Source: Proteiniphilum sp. UBA4977 (GTDB lineage Bacteria > Bacteroidota > Bacteroidia > Bacteroidales > Dysgonomonadaceae). Taken from it: 45,446 nucleotides of DNA. Within the stretch, counting starts at the first letter, position 1, and each line of letters begins with the position of its first letter. This document shows, one piece after another, positions 8,529 through 16,825 of this stretch. Position numbers and translations under genes: made by a program. The DNA lies in assembly GCA_002398565.1 (NCBI GenBank), contig DGZP01000087.1, positions 1 to 45,446 on the forward strand, read 5' to 3'. Below the pieces are notes generated by a model. The model was not told where the DNA came from. It saw only the letters and a list, made by a program, of their open reading frames with translations, and made no database searches.

Positions 8529-9503
8529 TTAATTAGCATTCAGCTTTGTTGATAAAACTTTATTGATACAGCGGCTCAGGGCTTCCTCCCACCTGGGTAT
8601 TTCCACATTAAAGGCGGATGCTATTTTGGACAAGTCCATCACGCTATATGCCGGGCGGCAGGCATCCGAGGGATACTCGTGCGATTGTATGGGGATGAGT
8701 TCACAGGTGGTGATGCCCGCAAGCCTTTTTATTGCTTCGGCAAACCGGAACCAGGTGGTTTCTCCTTTGTTTGAAAAGTGATAGATACCTGTTTTCCATT
8801 CCTGCTCTTCGGCGAATTGCAAGATGTGGATCACCATCTCCGCCAGGTCGGCTGCGTACGTCGGACCGCCCCACTGGTCGTCCACGATGGTCAGTCGTTC
8901 TCTTTCCTGCATAAGCCGCATCATGGTCTTTACAAAGTTTGTGCCATATTCTGAGTACAACCAGGAGGTACGCAGGATGACCCAGTCACCTCCCCCAGCC
9001 TGTAATGCTTCCTCACCGGCCAGTTTTGTACGGCCATAGACCGACAGTGGTTTTACGGAAGCCGTCTCTTTGTAAGGAACAACCGATAAACCATCGAATA
9101 CGAAATCGGTAGAAATATGAATCACTTTCACGCCCCTTTTCACGGCCACCTGCGCAATGTTAGCTACTGCGGTGACATTGATGGCGGTTGCCTTCTCCAT
9201 ATCTTTCTCCGCTCTGTCTACCGCGGTGTAGGCCGCGCAGTTAATCAGATATTGAATCCGGTGTTCGTCCACAAAGGTATCAATCTGACGAATGTCAGTG
9301 ATATCCAGCACGTCGGCATCGGTAAAAAAGAAGCAAAAGGGAAGGTTCATTCGGGATGCTATTGCTTTAATCTCGCTACCCAGCTGTCCGTTTGCACCGG
9401 TAACCAGTACATTCTTCTGCACCAGCCCGTAAAAATACTGCTGTTTGGGTGTCTCCTTCTCGGTACCGCCCAGGGTCTTGCTTAATCCTGTAAATATGGG
9501 CAT
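8529..9503 (-). CDS. rfbD: dTDP-4-dehydrorhamnose reductase
   Basis: Rossmann-fold short-chain reductase that makes dTDP-L-rhamnose from the 4-keto sugar using NAD(P)H, for surface polysaccharide. The nucleotide-binding motif TGANGQLG lies at 35-42 and the catalytic Tyr156-x3-Lys160 in VYGRTK. Full frame is 324 residues from the ATG at 9503, but the first 27 residues precede the usual N-terminus. A GTG at 9422 would give 297 residues with Tyr129/Lys133, matching the Salmonella RmlD numbering (128/132) almost exactly. The ATG start keeps tight 9-base spacing to DUF4924, so the choice is open. No other rml gene is in the window. Confidence 0.93.
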   Translation of the reverse strand: MPIFTGLSKTLGGTEKETPKQQYFYGLVQKNVLVTGANGQLGSEIKAIASRMNLPFCFFFTDADVLDITDIRQIDTFVDEHRIQYLINCAAYTAVDRAEKDMEKATAINVTAVANIAQVAVKRGVKVIHISTDFVFDGLSVVPYKETASVKPLSVYGRTKLAGEEALQAGGGDWVILRTSWLYSEYGTNFVKTMMRLMQERERLTIVDDQWGGPTYAADLAEMVIHILQFAEEQEWKTGIYHFSNKGETTWFRFAEAIKRLAGITTCELIPIQSHEYPSDACRPAYSVMDLSKIASAFNVEIPRWEEALSRCINKVLSTKLNAN

Positions 9504-9512
9504 AGTGTTTGA

Positions 9513-10049
9513 TTATACTTCAGAATCTTCTTCGTCGATGGTTTTATATTTTAGAGACAACCGCCGTAACAGTGCGGTGATCTGGGTGACGGCAGCCTGC
9601 GTTTCAGCAGATATTTCCCGTTGCTGCAACTTCAGGAACATATATCCGTAAAGTGCCGTGAAGCAGGTCTCCAGTTCCGGCGCCTGCTTGTCGGCTCCCC
9701 TTGCCCGCAATGACACAATGTGTGGCAGGGTATTATAGTAGAGAGCAATATATTCCGACTCTTTGGGATCCTTCAGCAACCGCAGGTGCAGGTCGGTAAG
9801 CTCAAGAACAATGTTCTGGTTGATCTGAAGGTGTCCCTCATTCCGAAGTCCTTCCGACTTCATCATCATGATAAGGCCCTCATACCAGTCTCGTGCCGCA
9901 GCACGTTCCTCCGCTGTCTGATAAGCAGAATTGATGACTGATTGCTGTACCTTATCTATATCCAGTTCACAGGCTCTCAAAAGGTCCTCTGTCTGCCACA
10001 TGTAGAGCAGATATTCTGCAATGTTGTCTCGTTTTGTTGGAATGTTCAT
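9513..10049 (-). CDS. DUF4924 family protein
   Basis: 178 residues, no signal peptide, predicted all-helical and acidic. The opening with KRDNIAEYLLYMWQTEDLLRA-type sequence and the conserved Trp/Tyr pattern fit the Bacteroidales family DUF4924, whose function is unknown. It is the first gene of a tight operon with rmlD (9 bases downstream) and prfC. The family assignment is from recognition of the N-terminal pattern. No catalytic motif is visible. Confidence 0.8.
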   Translation of the reverse strand: MNIPTKRDNIAEYLLYMWQTEDLLRACELDIDKVQQSVINSAYQTAEERAAARDWYEGLIMMMKSEGLRNEGHLQINQNIVLELTDLHLRLLKDPKESEYIALYYNTLPHIVSLRARGADKQAPELETCFTALYGYMFLKLQQREISAETQAAVTQITALLRRLSLKYKTIDEEDSEV

Positions 10050-10095
10050 AGGGATGCCGGCTATTCGGGATGATCGCTCACCAGAAACTTTTCAC

Positions 10096-10103
10096 TAAAT
10101 TTG
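10096..10103 (+). promoter_or_regulatory. -7 element for the MBL-fold gene
   Basis: TAAATTTG matches TAnnTTTG, 18 bases before the ATG at 10122. It supports that start over the TTG at 10101. No clear -33 box. Confidence 0.5.
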
Positions 10104-10121
10104 CCACAAAAATACAACTTT

Positions 10122-10925
10122 ATGCGCAAGTTTCAACAAAACGACACCTCATTTCACATCATTGAGTCGGGTTATTTCCTGGGCGACGGCGGTGTGATGT
10201 TTGGTCCGGTACCAAAAAAATACTGGTCGGCGAAGTATAAGGTAGATGAAAAAAACATGTGCGTGATGTCACTCCGCTGCCTCTTCATTGTCAGTGGCGA
10301 CCGCCGGATACTGGTCGATAACGGACTTGGGAACAAGCATGCATCGAAGTTGAAATTCTTTCAGCCTTTCGAACAGAGAGATGTCAGAGAGGAAATACGG
10401 AAGATTGGCTATGAACCGGAAGAAGTGACTGATGTGATTCTCACCCACCTTCATTTCGATCATTGCGGAGGGAGTACCGTCCTTAACGAGGTTCGGAAAA
10501 CTGTTCCCACTTATCCAAACGCCACCTACCACCTGAGTCTGAAACAGTGGCAGAACTACCGGAGCCCTTCGCTCTTCGAGCAGGGATCATTCTATCCAGA
10601 AAATATTGAACCAGTCTACGACGCGGGGCAGCTACAGTTTGTGCTGGACGATTTGCAACTGAATGAGCAGGTACGGCTTGAGCTTTACGATGGTCACACA
10701 CCCGGCCAGATTGTGGTGCTGTTCAATGCCGAAGCAGGAAACTACGCCTTTCCGGGTGATGTGGTTCCCACCTCACTCAACCTGGCTCTCAACTGGCTCT
10801 CTGCATACGACAACAGTGCGGCAGTGGCCATGGAGGAGAAAAAACGATTTATGGAGAAAGCCAAAGCAGATAAGCGCACGCTGATCTTTTATCACGACGC
10901 ATACACACCTTCGGCCCGGTTATGA
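10122..10925 (+). CDS. Metallo-beta-lactamase-fold hydrolase
   Basis: 267 residues from the ATG at 10122. The zinc-binding motif HLHFDH lies at 109-114 (His109, His111, Asp113, His114); later ligands are probably in DGHTPGQ and in FYHDAY near the C-terminus, with the bridging Asp in AFPGDVVPT. No signal peptide, so cytosolic. The pattern is like the lactonase/glyoxalase-II-like subgroup (YtnP/AttM type); the substrate is not predictable. Transcribed divergently from the DUF4924-rmlD-prfC operon; the two starts are only 72 bases apart. Confidence 0.9.
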   Translation: MRKFQQNDTSFHIIESGYFLGDGGVMFGPVPKKYWSAKYKVDEKNMCVMSLRCLFIVSGDRRILVDNGLGNKHASKLKFFQPFEQRDVREEIRKIGYEPEEVTDVILTHLHFDHCGGSTVLNEVRKTVPTYPNATYHLSLKQWQNYRSPSLFEQGSFYPENIEPVYDAGQLQFVLDDLQLNEQVRLELYDGHTPGQIVVLFNAEAGNYAFPGDVVPTSLNLALNWLSAYDNSAAVAMEEKKRFMEKAKADKRTLIFYHDAYTPSARL

Positions 10926-10951
10926 CTTTTTTCCAATGCTGCCGCAGTTAG

Positions 10952-11140
10952 GTTCCACTGGTTGAAGAGGTCCCTTTCGATTCAGCCTTGCGGTATCCAT
11001 GCCACCTTTTCATTTATCATTATCACATCATGCATGAGCTGGTTACACGGGGATATATCGTCGTCTCTGGCTGATACCGGGTTAGTACAGGATATGGAAA
11101 AGCTGCCGATGAAATCCGCAGGGCCGCCTACGGTTTTTGA
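10952..11140 (+). pseudogene. Possible relic of an S9/alpha-beta hydrolase
   Basis: The 297-base gap between the MBL-fold gene and dcp has no intact gene. One frame reads VPFDSALRYP, then HELVTRGYIVVSG, a TGA at 11072-11074, then YRVSTGYGKAADEI, ending at a TGA at 11138-11140. This resembles the prolyl-oligopeptidase-like segment (RGY-V-S-x-D/N-YR-S-GYG), with the Asp/Asn position replaced by the stop and the HGGP oxyanion loop missing. I infer a heavily deleted remnant. No start codon or ribosome site supports expression. The similarity is short and judged by eye. Confidence 0.4.
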
Positions 11141-11150
11141 GAAAATTAAT

Positions 11151-11158
11151 TAACTTTG
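11151..11158 (+). promoter_or_regulatory. -7 element for dcp
   Basis: TAACTTTG matches TAnnTTTG and lies 64 bases before the dcp ATG, directly after the relic. No -33 box at normal spacing. Confidence 0.5.
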
Positions 11159-11222
11159 CACTTTTCAACACTTTGACAGAAATTATTTACCAATTGATAT
11201 TTGTCATCAAATTATTACACTC

Positions 11223-13346
11223 ATGAAGCGAGTTTTATTTATTACATTTGCATTTATGGCTATACTGGCATGCAACAATTCGCAAAAATCCGGCACGACA
11301 TCCGACGAAAAAGGATCGGTTTTTTTTACCGAATTCGACACCCCTTACGGCACACCCCCGTTCGACCAGATTGAGTTTGCCGATTACAGACCGGCTTTTC
11401 TGGCAGGGATGAAGGGACAAACCGCCGAGATCGCAGCAATTGCCAACAACACGGAGGCCCCCACCTTCGAAAACACGATTGTAGCCCTGGACAATAGCGG
11501 GAGATTGTTATCGCGCGTATCGCGTGTATTCTACGGACTGAAAAGCTCCGAGACAAACGATTCCATTCAGGCGCTGGCCGAAGAGCTGTCTCCTCTCCTG
11601 TCGGAGCACAGCGACAACATCTACCTGAACGAAATGTTGTTCAAACGTATTAAAACGGTGCACGACGACACCACGGGATTAAACCTGACTGCAGAGGAAT
11701 ATCGACTGCTGGACGATTATTACAAAAGTTTTGTACGCTCCGGTATCATGCTGGAAGAATCAGACAAGGAGCGGCTTCGGGAGATCAACAAAGAACTGTC
11801 CGCCCTCACTCTCAGGTTTGGAAGCAACCTGTTGAAAGAAACAAACGGATATAAACTTGTGATCGACAAGGAGGCCGATCTTGCGGGTCTCCCGGAAGGG
11901 GTCATCACTGCCGCTGCCGATGCCGCCAAAGCTGCCGGTGAAGAAGGTAAATGGGTCTTTGGCCTGCAAAAACCCAGCTGGCTGCCCTTCTTGCAGTACT
12001 CCGAAAAACGCGATCTGCGTGAAAAGCTGTACAAGGCCATGTACATGCGCGGCGACAACGACAATGAGAACGACAACAAACAGATCATCAACGATATTGT
12101 AAACCTGCGCATAGAAAAGGCACAGATGCTGGGTTTTGATACCCACGCCGATTTCATCCTTGCAGAGAACATGGCCAAGACTCCGGCAAATGTATACAAA
12201 CTGCTGAATGAAGTGTGGGAGTATGCCCTGGCACAGTCTAAAAAGGAAGCAACTGAGTTGCAGGCACTCATTGATGCGGAAGGAGGAGGCTTTAAACTGG
12301 CTTCGTGGGACTGGTGGTATTATGCCGAGAAACTACGCCAGCAAAAGTATGCCCTCAATGAAGAAGAGCTGAAGCCCTACTTTAAGATGGAAAACGTACG
12401 GGAAGGAGTTTTCACTGTAGCCAACAAACTATACGGACTGAACTTCAAAAAACTGGACAATATTGCCGTATACAACCCGGAGGTGGAAGTGTACGAAGTG
12501 ACCGATGCCGACGGTTCTCACCTTTCCGTTTTTTATACAGATTATTTTCCCCGTTCCGGCAAAAATGCAGGTGCATGGATGAGTAGCTTCCGCGGTCAGC
12601 AAGTACTCGACGGCATAAATATCCGTCCCTTGATTTATAACGTAGGCAACTTCACCCGTCCCACCGAGACAACGCCCTCGCTGCTGACTCTGGACGAAGT
12701 AGAGACGCTTTTTCACGAGTTCGGACATGCCCTGCACGGCATGCTGTCGGATGTAACCTATGCCGGCCTTTCCGGGACCAACGTATCGCGTGACTTTGTG
12801 GAACTTCCTTCACAGATCATGGAACACTGGGCTTTTCATCCCGATGTACTAAAACTATATGCCAGACATTATCAGACTGGCGAAGTAATTCCCGACGGAC
12901 TGATTGCAAAAATTGATGCCGCCTCCAAATTCAATATGGGCTTTACTACCGCCGAGTTTGTAGCTGCCGCCCTGCTCGATATGGATTATCATACGCAGCG
13001 GGAGATAAAAAAGATTGATGTACGCGAATTTGAAAAACAATCGATGGCTAAAATCGGCCTGATTGACGAAATCATTCCTCGCTACCGCAGTACCTACTTC
13101 TCACACATCTTCAGTGGCGGATATTCTGCCGGGTACTATGCTTATCTCTGGGCCGAAGTGCTGGATGCCGATGCCTTCCAGGCATTTGTGGAGAAGGGTA
13201 TTTTCGACAAGGAAACAGCCCGGTTGTTCCGTGACAACGTCCTTTCGAAAGGCAATACCGAAGATCCCATGGTACTGTACAAGAAATTCAGGGGTGCCGA
13301 GCCCAATCCGGTATACCTGCTGAAAAACAGGGGTTTCATAAAGTAA
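11223..13346 (+). CDS. dcp: M3 peptidyl-dipeptidase, Dcp type, lipoprotein
   Basis: 707 residues. The lipoprotein signal ends in AILAC (Cys17), so it is anchored in the envelope rather than cytosolic as in E. coli. The M3 zinc motif HEFGHALHG starts at His498 (His498, Glu499, His502), and the third ligand is expected in the downstream DFVELPSQIMEHW helix; the C-terminal YAYLWAEVLDADAF is also typical of Dcp/oligopeptidase A. The protein is all-helical with a deep cleft and removes C-terminal dipeptides from short peptides, here most likely in the periplasm during peptide use. Own promoter upstream and own terminator downstream. Confidence 0.95.
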   Translation: MKRVLFITFAFMAILACNNSQKSGTTSDEKGSVFFTEFDTPYGTPPFDQIEFADYRPAFLAGMKGQTAEIAAIANNTEAPTFENTIVALDNSGRLLSRVSRVFYGLKSSETNDSIQALAEELSPLLSEHSDNIYLNEMLFKRIKTVHDDTTGLNLTAEEYRLLDDYYKSFVRSGIMLEESDKERLREINKELSALTLRFGSNLLKETNGYKLVIDKEADLAGLPEGVITAAADAAKAAGEEGKWVFGLQKPSWLPFLQYSEKRDLREKLYKAMYMRGDNDNENDNKQIINDIVNLRIEKAQMLGFDTHADFILAENMAKTPANVYKLLNEVWEYALAQSKKEATELQALIDAEGGGFKLASWDWWYYAEKLRQQKYALNEEELKPYFKMENVREGVFTVANKLYGLNFKKLDNIAVYNPEVEVYEVTDADGSHLSVFYTDYFPRSGKNAGAWMSSFRGQQVLDGINIRPLIYNVGNFTRPTETTPSLLTLDEVETLFHEFGHALHGMLSDVTYAGLSGTNVSRDFVELPSQIMEHWAFHPDVLKLYARHYQTGEVIPDGLIAKIDAASKFNMGFTTAEFVAAALLDMDYHTQREIKKIDVREFEKQSMAKIGLIDEIIPRYRSTYFSHIFSGGYSAGYYAYLWAEVLDADAFQAFVEKGIFDKETARLFRDNVLSKGNTEDPMVLYKKFRGAEPNPVYLLKNRGFIK

Positions 13347-13404
13347 ACAGTACTGTATAACATCATCACCAGGTTCATCCTGCATGGCTAATAATTGATT
13401 ATTA
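13347..13404. repeat. Two short palindromes after dcp
   Basis: ACAGTACTGT (13347-13356) is a perfect 10-bp palindrome starting on the base after the dcp stop codon. TAATAAT and ATTATTA (13389-13395 and 13398-13404) form a second perfect dyad with a 2-base centre. Both precede the dcp terminator. They could be mRNA 3' structures or protein-binding sites; no regulator is known. Confidence 0.5.
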
Positions 13405-13426
13405 CAGAAACTCCTAATCCACTTTG

Positions 13427-13474
13427 ATATCGCCGGATTCATTTACAGAAAATAAATCCGGCGATATTGTTCTT
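13427..13474 (+). terminator. Intrinsic terminator of dcp
   Basis: Perfect 13-bp arms at 13427-13439 and 13455-13467 (ATATCGCCGGATT and its complement) around a 15-base loop, followed by TGTTCTT. It separates dcp from secDF and lies about 20 bases upstream of the secDF -7 box. Confidence 0.7.
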
Positions 13475-13492
13475 AAAAAGATAAAAAAAACG

Positions 13493-13500
13493 TATATTTG
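13493..13500 (+). promoter_or_regulatory. -7 element for secDF
   Basis: TATATTTG matches TAnnTTTG. The implied 5' leader is about 95 bases and contains a small GGCA/TGCC hairpin near 13518-13532. An ATTG at 13466-13469 is slightly too far to be a normal -33 box. Confidence 0.55.
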
Positions 13501-13601
13501 CACGCTCAAAACCAGGGGGCATTGCATGTGCCTTAAATTTTATATGTTCGTATCAGTTAGCAACCTGAGAAATAGTAATTGTAAACAAAAGTAATATTGA
13601 A

Positions 13602-16541
13602 ATGCAAAACAAAGGATTTATTAAAGTTTTCAGTATTATCCTGACAGCCATCTGTCTCTTCTATTTGTCTTTCACCATAGTGGGAAGGCAATATAACAAG
13701 AAAGCGGATCAATACGCCAATGGAAACTTAGCCCTGAAGAATCATTATTTTGATTCGTTATCCACGGAGAAAGTGTATCTGAACTATACACTGAAACAAA
13801 TTCGTGAAAAAGAGATCGGTCTGGGTCTCGACCTGAAGGGGGGGATGAATGTCGTACTTGAAATAGATGCATCACAGGTACTTGCCTCACTGGCCAACAC
13901 CGATGACCCCCTGTTTAACCAGGCGCTGAAAGAGACCATCGTACAGAACCGTCGTGGCAGCTCAGCCGACTTCATCTCGCTATTCCAGCAAAACTACGAA
14001 CGAATCAGCCCCGACGGAAAGCTGGCAAACATTTACAGCATCACCATGGGCGACAGGGTAAGTCCTACTGCAACCAACAACGAAGTGATTGCTGTATTGC
14101 GCAAGGAGCTGAAGAGCGTGGCCGATAATTCGTTTAACGTACTTGCCACACGTATAGACCGCTTCGGAGTTGTAGCACCCAATATTCAACGCCTGGACCG
14201 TGCTGAACGTATTCTGGTGGAACTTCCCGGAATCACCGAACCAGAGCGTGTACGCAACCTGTTGCAGGGAAGTGCCAATCTGGAGTTCTGGAAGACCTAC
14301 AACGTGAACGAGCTGGGAATGTATTTCAACGAGATGAATGCCAGATCGGGCGAGTATGCCTTGGCAAAAAGAACGGAGATTGCCGACACGTCCGCGGTTG
14401 AAGCATCCCTGCAGGACTCTCTCTCGGCCACTTTGCCAGCACTGACCGACTCCACGGAAGCGTTGTTGCCGGGCGAAGAAACTGAAACCGTTGTCACAAA
14501 AAGCTTTGTAGAATATTTCAACGAGCCTTATTTTGCCATGAGCGGCGCTTCTGGACCTATTGTAGGTAGCGTATCAAAGCTCGATACTGCCGCTGTGAAC
14601 TTTCTTCTCCAGCGTTATAAAGATATTTTCCCTGCAGACGTAAGATTTAAATGGGGATTCAAACCAATTGATCAGCGGGAGACCTACTTCCAGCTATTTG
14701 CATTGAAGGGTGACGGCAGCAAACGCGGGCCGGCACTGGGTGGCGATGTGATCACCAATGCACGTGCCGACCAGGGTCAGCAAGGCTCCGCCTGGGAAGT
14801 AACCATGTCGATGAACTCATCGGGAGCCAGTCGCTGGGCCACCATCACTGGTGCGGAGATTGGAAAATCAATTGCCATTGTACTGGACAATTACGTATAT
14901 TCTGCACCCACGGTAAATGGACGCATCGACGGCGGACGTTCCTCCATCACCGGCAACTTCACGCCACAGGAGGCACAGGACCTGGAGAACGTGCTCAAGT
15001 CCGGTAAAATGCAGGCCGGCGTGCGTATCGTGCAGGAAGATGTGGTGGGTCCCTCCCTGGGACAGGAAGCAATCCAGGACGGTCTTATTTCGTTCATCAT
15101 TGCTCTGGTCGTACTTTTTGTCTTCACCTGCATGTTATATGGTTTTACACCGGGCATGGTTATCAATGCGGCATTGCTTCTGAACTTCTTCTTTACTCTG
15201 GGAGCTCTTGCAGCATTCCAGGCCGTGCTCACCCTCCCGGGTATTGCCGGTATGATCCTCTCGCTCGCCATGGCTGTGGATGCGAACGTGCTCATCAATG
15301 AGCGTATCAAGGAAGAGCTCGCGGCAGGCAAGACCTTGCGCAGAGCACTCGAAGACGGATACAAAAATGCCTTCTCGGCTATTTTCGACTCCAACCTGAC
15401 CACAATCATCACCGGCGTCATCCTGGCCATCTTCGGGGCAGGCGCCATCAGAGGATTCGCAATTACCCTGATTATCGGTATCGCAGCGTCATTCCTTACG
15501 GCCGTATTCCTGACACGACTTGTGTACGAAAATCTTTTTGCCAAGGACAAATGGCAGAATCTCACCTTCAATACGGCTTTCTCAAAAGCAATCTTCAAGG
15601 AGTATAACTACAACTTTATCCATAATAGCAAAAGAATACTGCTGATTATCGGCGTTTTCGTTGTTGTCAGCATTGTTTCGCTGTTTACCCTGAAGATGAA
15701 CGTGGGTATCGACTTCACCGGCGGCCGCAACTATATCGTCCGATTCGATCAGCCGGTTAAAACGGGAGAAGTACAGAATGCACTTGTACCCATCTTCGGC
15801 GAATCTGTACGTGTCATCACCATTGGAACAAGCAATCAGGTACGTATCTCCACGAACTATATGATTGAAACGGAAGGCGAAAATGTGGAACAGGAACTGC
15901 GTGATCTGCTGGGTCAGGGACTGGAAGAATTCATCACACCCGGAAAAACGATAGAAGATCACATCCAGAGTTCACAGAAAGTAGGTCCGAGCATCGCCGA
16001 GGACATGATCCGGAATGCATTCCTGGCACTGACAATTGCACTGATCTGTATGGGTCTTTACATCCTGTTCCGGTTCAACAACTTTGCATTCTCGGTAGGC
16101 ACCGTGGCTGCACTTGCCATAGATACCTTCGCCGTAATCGGTCTTTATTCGTTGCTATGGAAGATAGTGCCCTTCTCCATGGAGATCGACCAGACCTTCG
16201 TAGCGGCCATCCTGACCATCGTGGGGTACTCCATCAATGACAAGGTGGTGGTGTTCGACCGTGTGCGTGAATACACGCAACTCTATCCGAAACGCGGCCT
16301 GCTGGCACTGTTCAACGATTCCATGAATGCTACCCTTGCCCGTACTATTAACACCGGGTTGAGTACCATCCTCGTGATCATTTGTATCCTTTTCTTCGGA
16401 GGTGATGCAGTACGCAGCTTCGTGTTTGCCATGCTTATCGGAGTTGTTGTGGGAACTGTAACCAGCTTGTTCGTGGCAGCTCCGGTAGCTTATAAAATGC
16501 TGAGTAATCAACAAAATAAAAAGCTTGCCGATACAAAATAA
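13602..16541 (+). CDS. secDF: SecD-SecF fusion, protein export membrane subunit
   Basis: 979 residues joining SecD and SecF in one chain, as is usual in Bacteroidota. The SecD half has a first helix at about 7-28, the conserved GLDLKGGMNVVLEI at 75-88, a large periplasmic domain, and a cluster of helices from about 489 to 640. The SecF half has a helix near 675-695, VGIDFTGGRNYIVRFD at about 701-716, and a second helix cluster from about 802 to the end. Twelve helices in total are expected. It works with SecYEG, using the proton (or sodium) gradient to complete translocation across the inner membrane. A poorly conserved acidic/Ser-Thr-rich insert at about 255-305 lies in the SecD periplasmic part. 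Its own terminator follows. Confidence 0.97.
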   Translation: MQNKGFIKVFSIILTAICLFYLSFTIVGRQYNKKADQYANGNLALKNHYFDSLSTEKVYLNYTLKQIREKEIGLGLDLKGGMNVVLEIDASQVLASLANTDDPLFNQALKETIVQNRRGSSADFISLFQQNYERISPDGKLANIYSITMGDRVSPTATNNEVIAVLRKELKSVADNSFNVLATRIDRFGVVAPNIQRLDRAERILVELPGITEPERVRNLLQGSANLEFWKTYNVNELGMYFNEMNARSGEYALAKRTEIADTSAVEASLQDSLSATLPALTDSTEALLPGEETETVVTKSFVEYFNEPYFAMSGASGPIVGSVSKLDTAAVNFLLQRYKDIFPADVRFKWGFKPIDQRETYFQLFALKGDGSKRGPALGGDVITNARADQGQQGSAWEVTMSMNSSGASRWATITGAEIGKSIAIVLDNYVYSAPTVNGRIDGGRSSITGNFTPQEAQDLENVLKSGKMQAGVRIVQEDVVGPSLGQEAIQDGLISFIIALVVLFVFTCMLYGFTPGMVINAALLLNFFFTLGALAAFQAVLTLPGIAGMILSLAMAVDANVLINERIKEELAAGKTLRRALEDGYKNAFSAIFDSNLTTIITGVILAIFGAGAIRGFAITLIIGIAASFLTAVFLTRLVYENLFAKDKWQNLTFNTAFSKAIFKEYNYNFIHNSKRILLIIGVFVVVSIVSLFTLKMNVGIDFTGGRNYIVRFDQPVKTGEVQNALVPIFGESVRVITIGTSNQVRISTNYMIETEGENVEQELRDLLGQGLEEFITPGKTIEDHIQSSQKVGPSIAEDMIRNAFLALTIALICMGLYILFRFNNFAFSVGTVAALAIDTFAVIGLYSLLWKIVPFSMEIDQTFVAAILTIVGYSINDKVVVFDRVREYTQLYPKRGLLALFNDSMNATLARTINTGLSTILVIICILFFGGDAVRSFVFAMLIGVVVGTVTSLFVAAPVAYKMLSNQQNKKLADTK

Positions 16542-16562
16542 CAAATAATGTTTTTTATCCGG

Positions 16563-16597
16563 AAACGGGCGGCTTATTTGCTGCCCGTTTTCTTTTT
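16563..16597 (+). terminator. Intrinsic terminator of secDF
   Basis: A 10-bp stem (16563-16572 with 16581-16590; core AAACGGGC/GCCCGTTT plus a G-C and a G-U pair), an 8-base loop and a TCTTTTT tail. Strong and correctly placed after the secDF stop. Confidence 0.85.
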
Positions 16598-16623
16598 GTA
16601 TTCCTTTTTTTTTACTACTTTTG
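16595..16623 (+). promoter_or_regulatory. Promoter of tRNA-Thr
   Basis: TTTG at 16595-16598 and TACTTTTG at 16616-16623 with a 17-base spacer, 15 bases before the tRNA. The -33 box overlaps the T-run of the secDF terminator. The spacer is slightly shorter than the usual 19-21. Confidence 0.5.
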
Positions 16624-16638
16624 CATCCTGTTAAACAA

Positions 16639-16711
16639 GCCACAATAGCTCAGTTGGTAGAGTAACGCATTCGTAACGCGTGGGTCGCGAGTTCAAGTCT
16701 CGCTTGTGGCT
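16639..16711 (+). tRNA. tRNA-Thr (anticodon CGT)
   Basis: A 73-base cloverleaf. Acceptor stem GCCACAA at 16639-16645 pairs with TTGTGGC at 16704-16710; discriminator T at 16711; CCA is not encoded. D arm GCTC/GAGT, T arm GCGAG/CTCGC with a TTCAAGT loop. The anticodon loop is TTCGTAA, giving CGT, which reads ACG. The G1-C72 and C2-G71 pairs fit threonine identity. The anticodon stem has an A-C mismatch at positions 31-39 (16669/16677), the only irregularity. Confidence 0.95.
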
Positions 16712-16767
16712 CTTCATATGCTCCGTGCTAATTTATATTAATTCCCGAATCACCCCCCTTTTTTTTG

Positions 16768-16775
16768 TATCTTTG
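16768..16775 (+). promoter_or_regulatory. -7 element for the ATP synthase operon
   Basis: TATCTTTG matches TAnnTTTG, 50 bases before the atpD ATG, in the gap after tRNA-Thr. It is the only promoter-like match seen upstream of the nine-gene operon. Confidence 0.55.
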
Positions 16776-16825
16776 TGAAAACGGTTGTCAATGAACAGTC
16801 GTGTAAATAATCATTAAAGTATTCT

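Noticed and set aside
10962..11153. 63-codon frame between the MBL gene and dcp
   Set aside because: Starts at TTG, has no family resemblance and overlaps the better-supported hydrolase relic in another frame.
14891..15598. Long open frame of 235 codons antisense to secDF
   Set aside because: It is a shadow of the SecDF reading frame; composition is low-complexity Ser/Arg/Ala and no ribosome site or family is visible. Similar antisense frames over dcp (11720-12271), the lipid kinase (26642-27205) and ypfJ (3631-4311) were dropped for the same reason.
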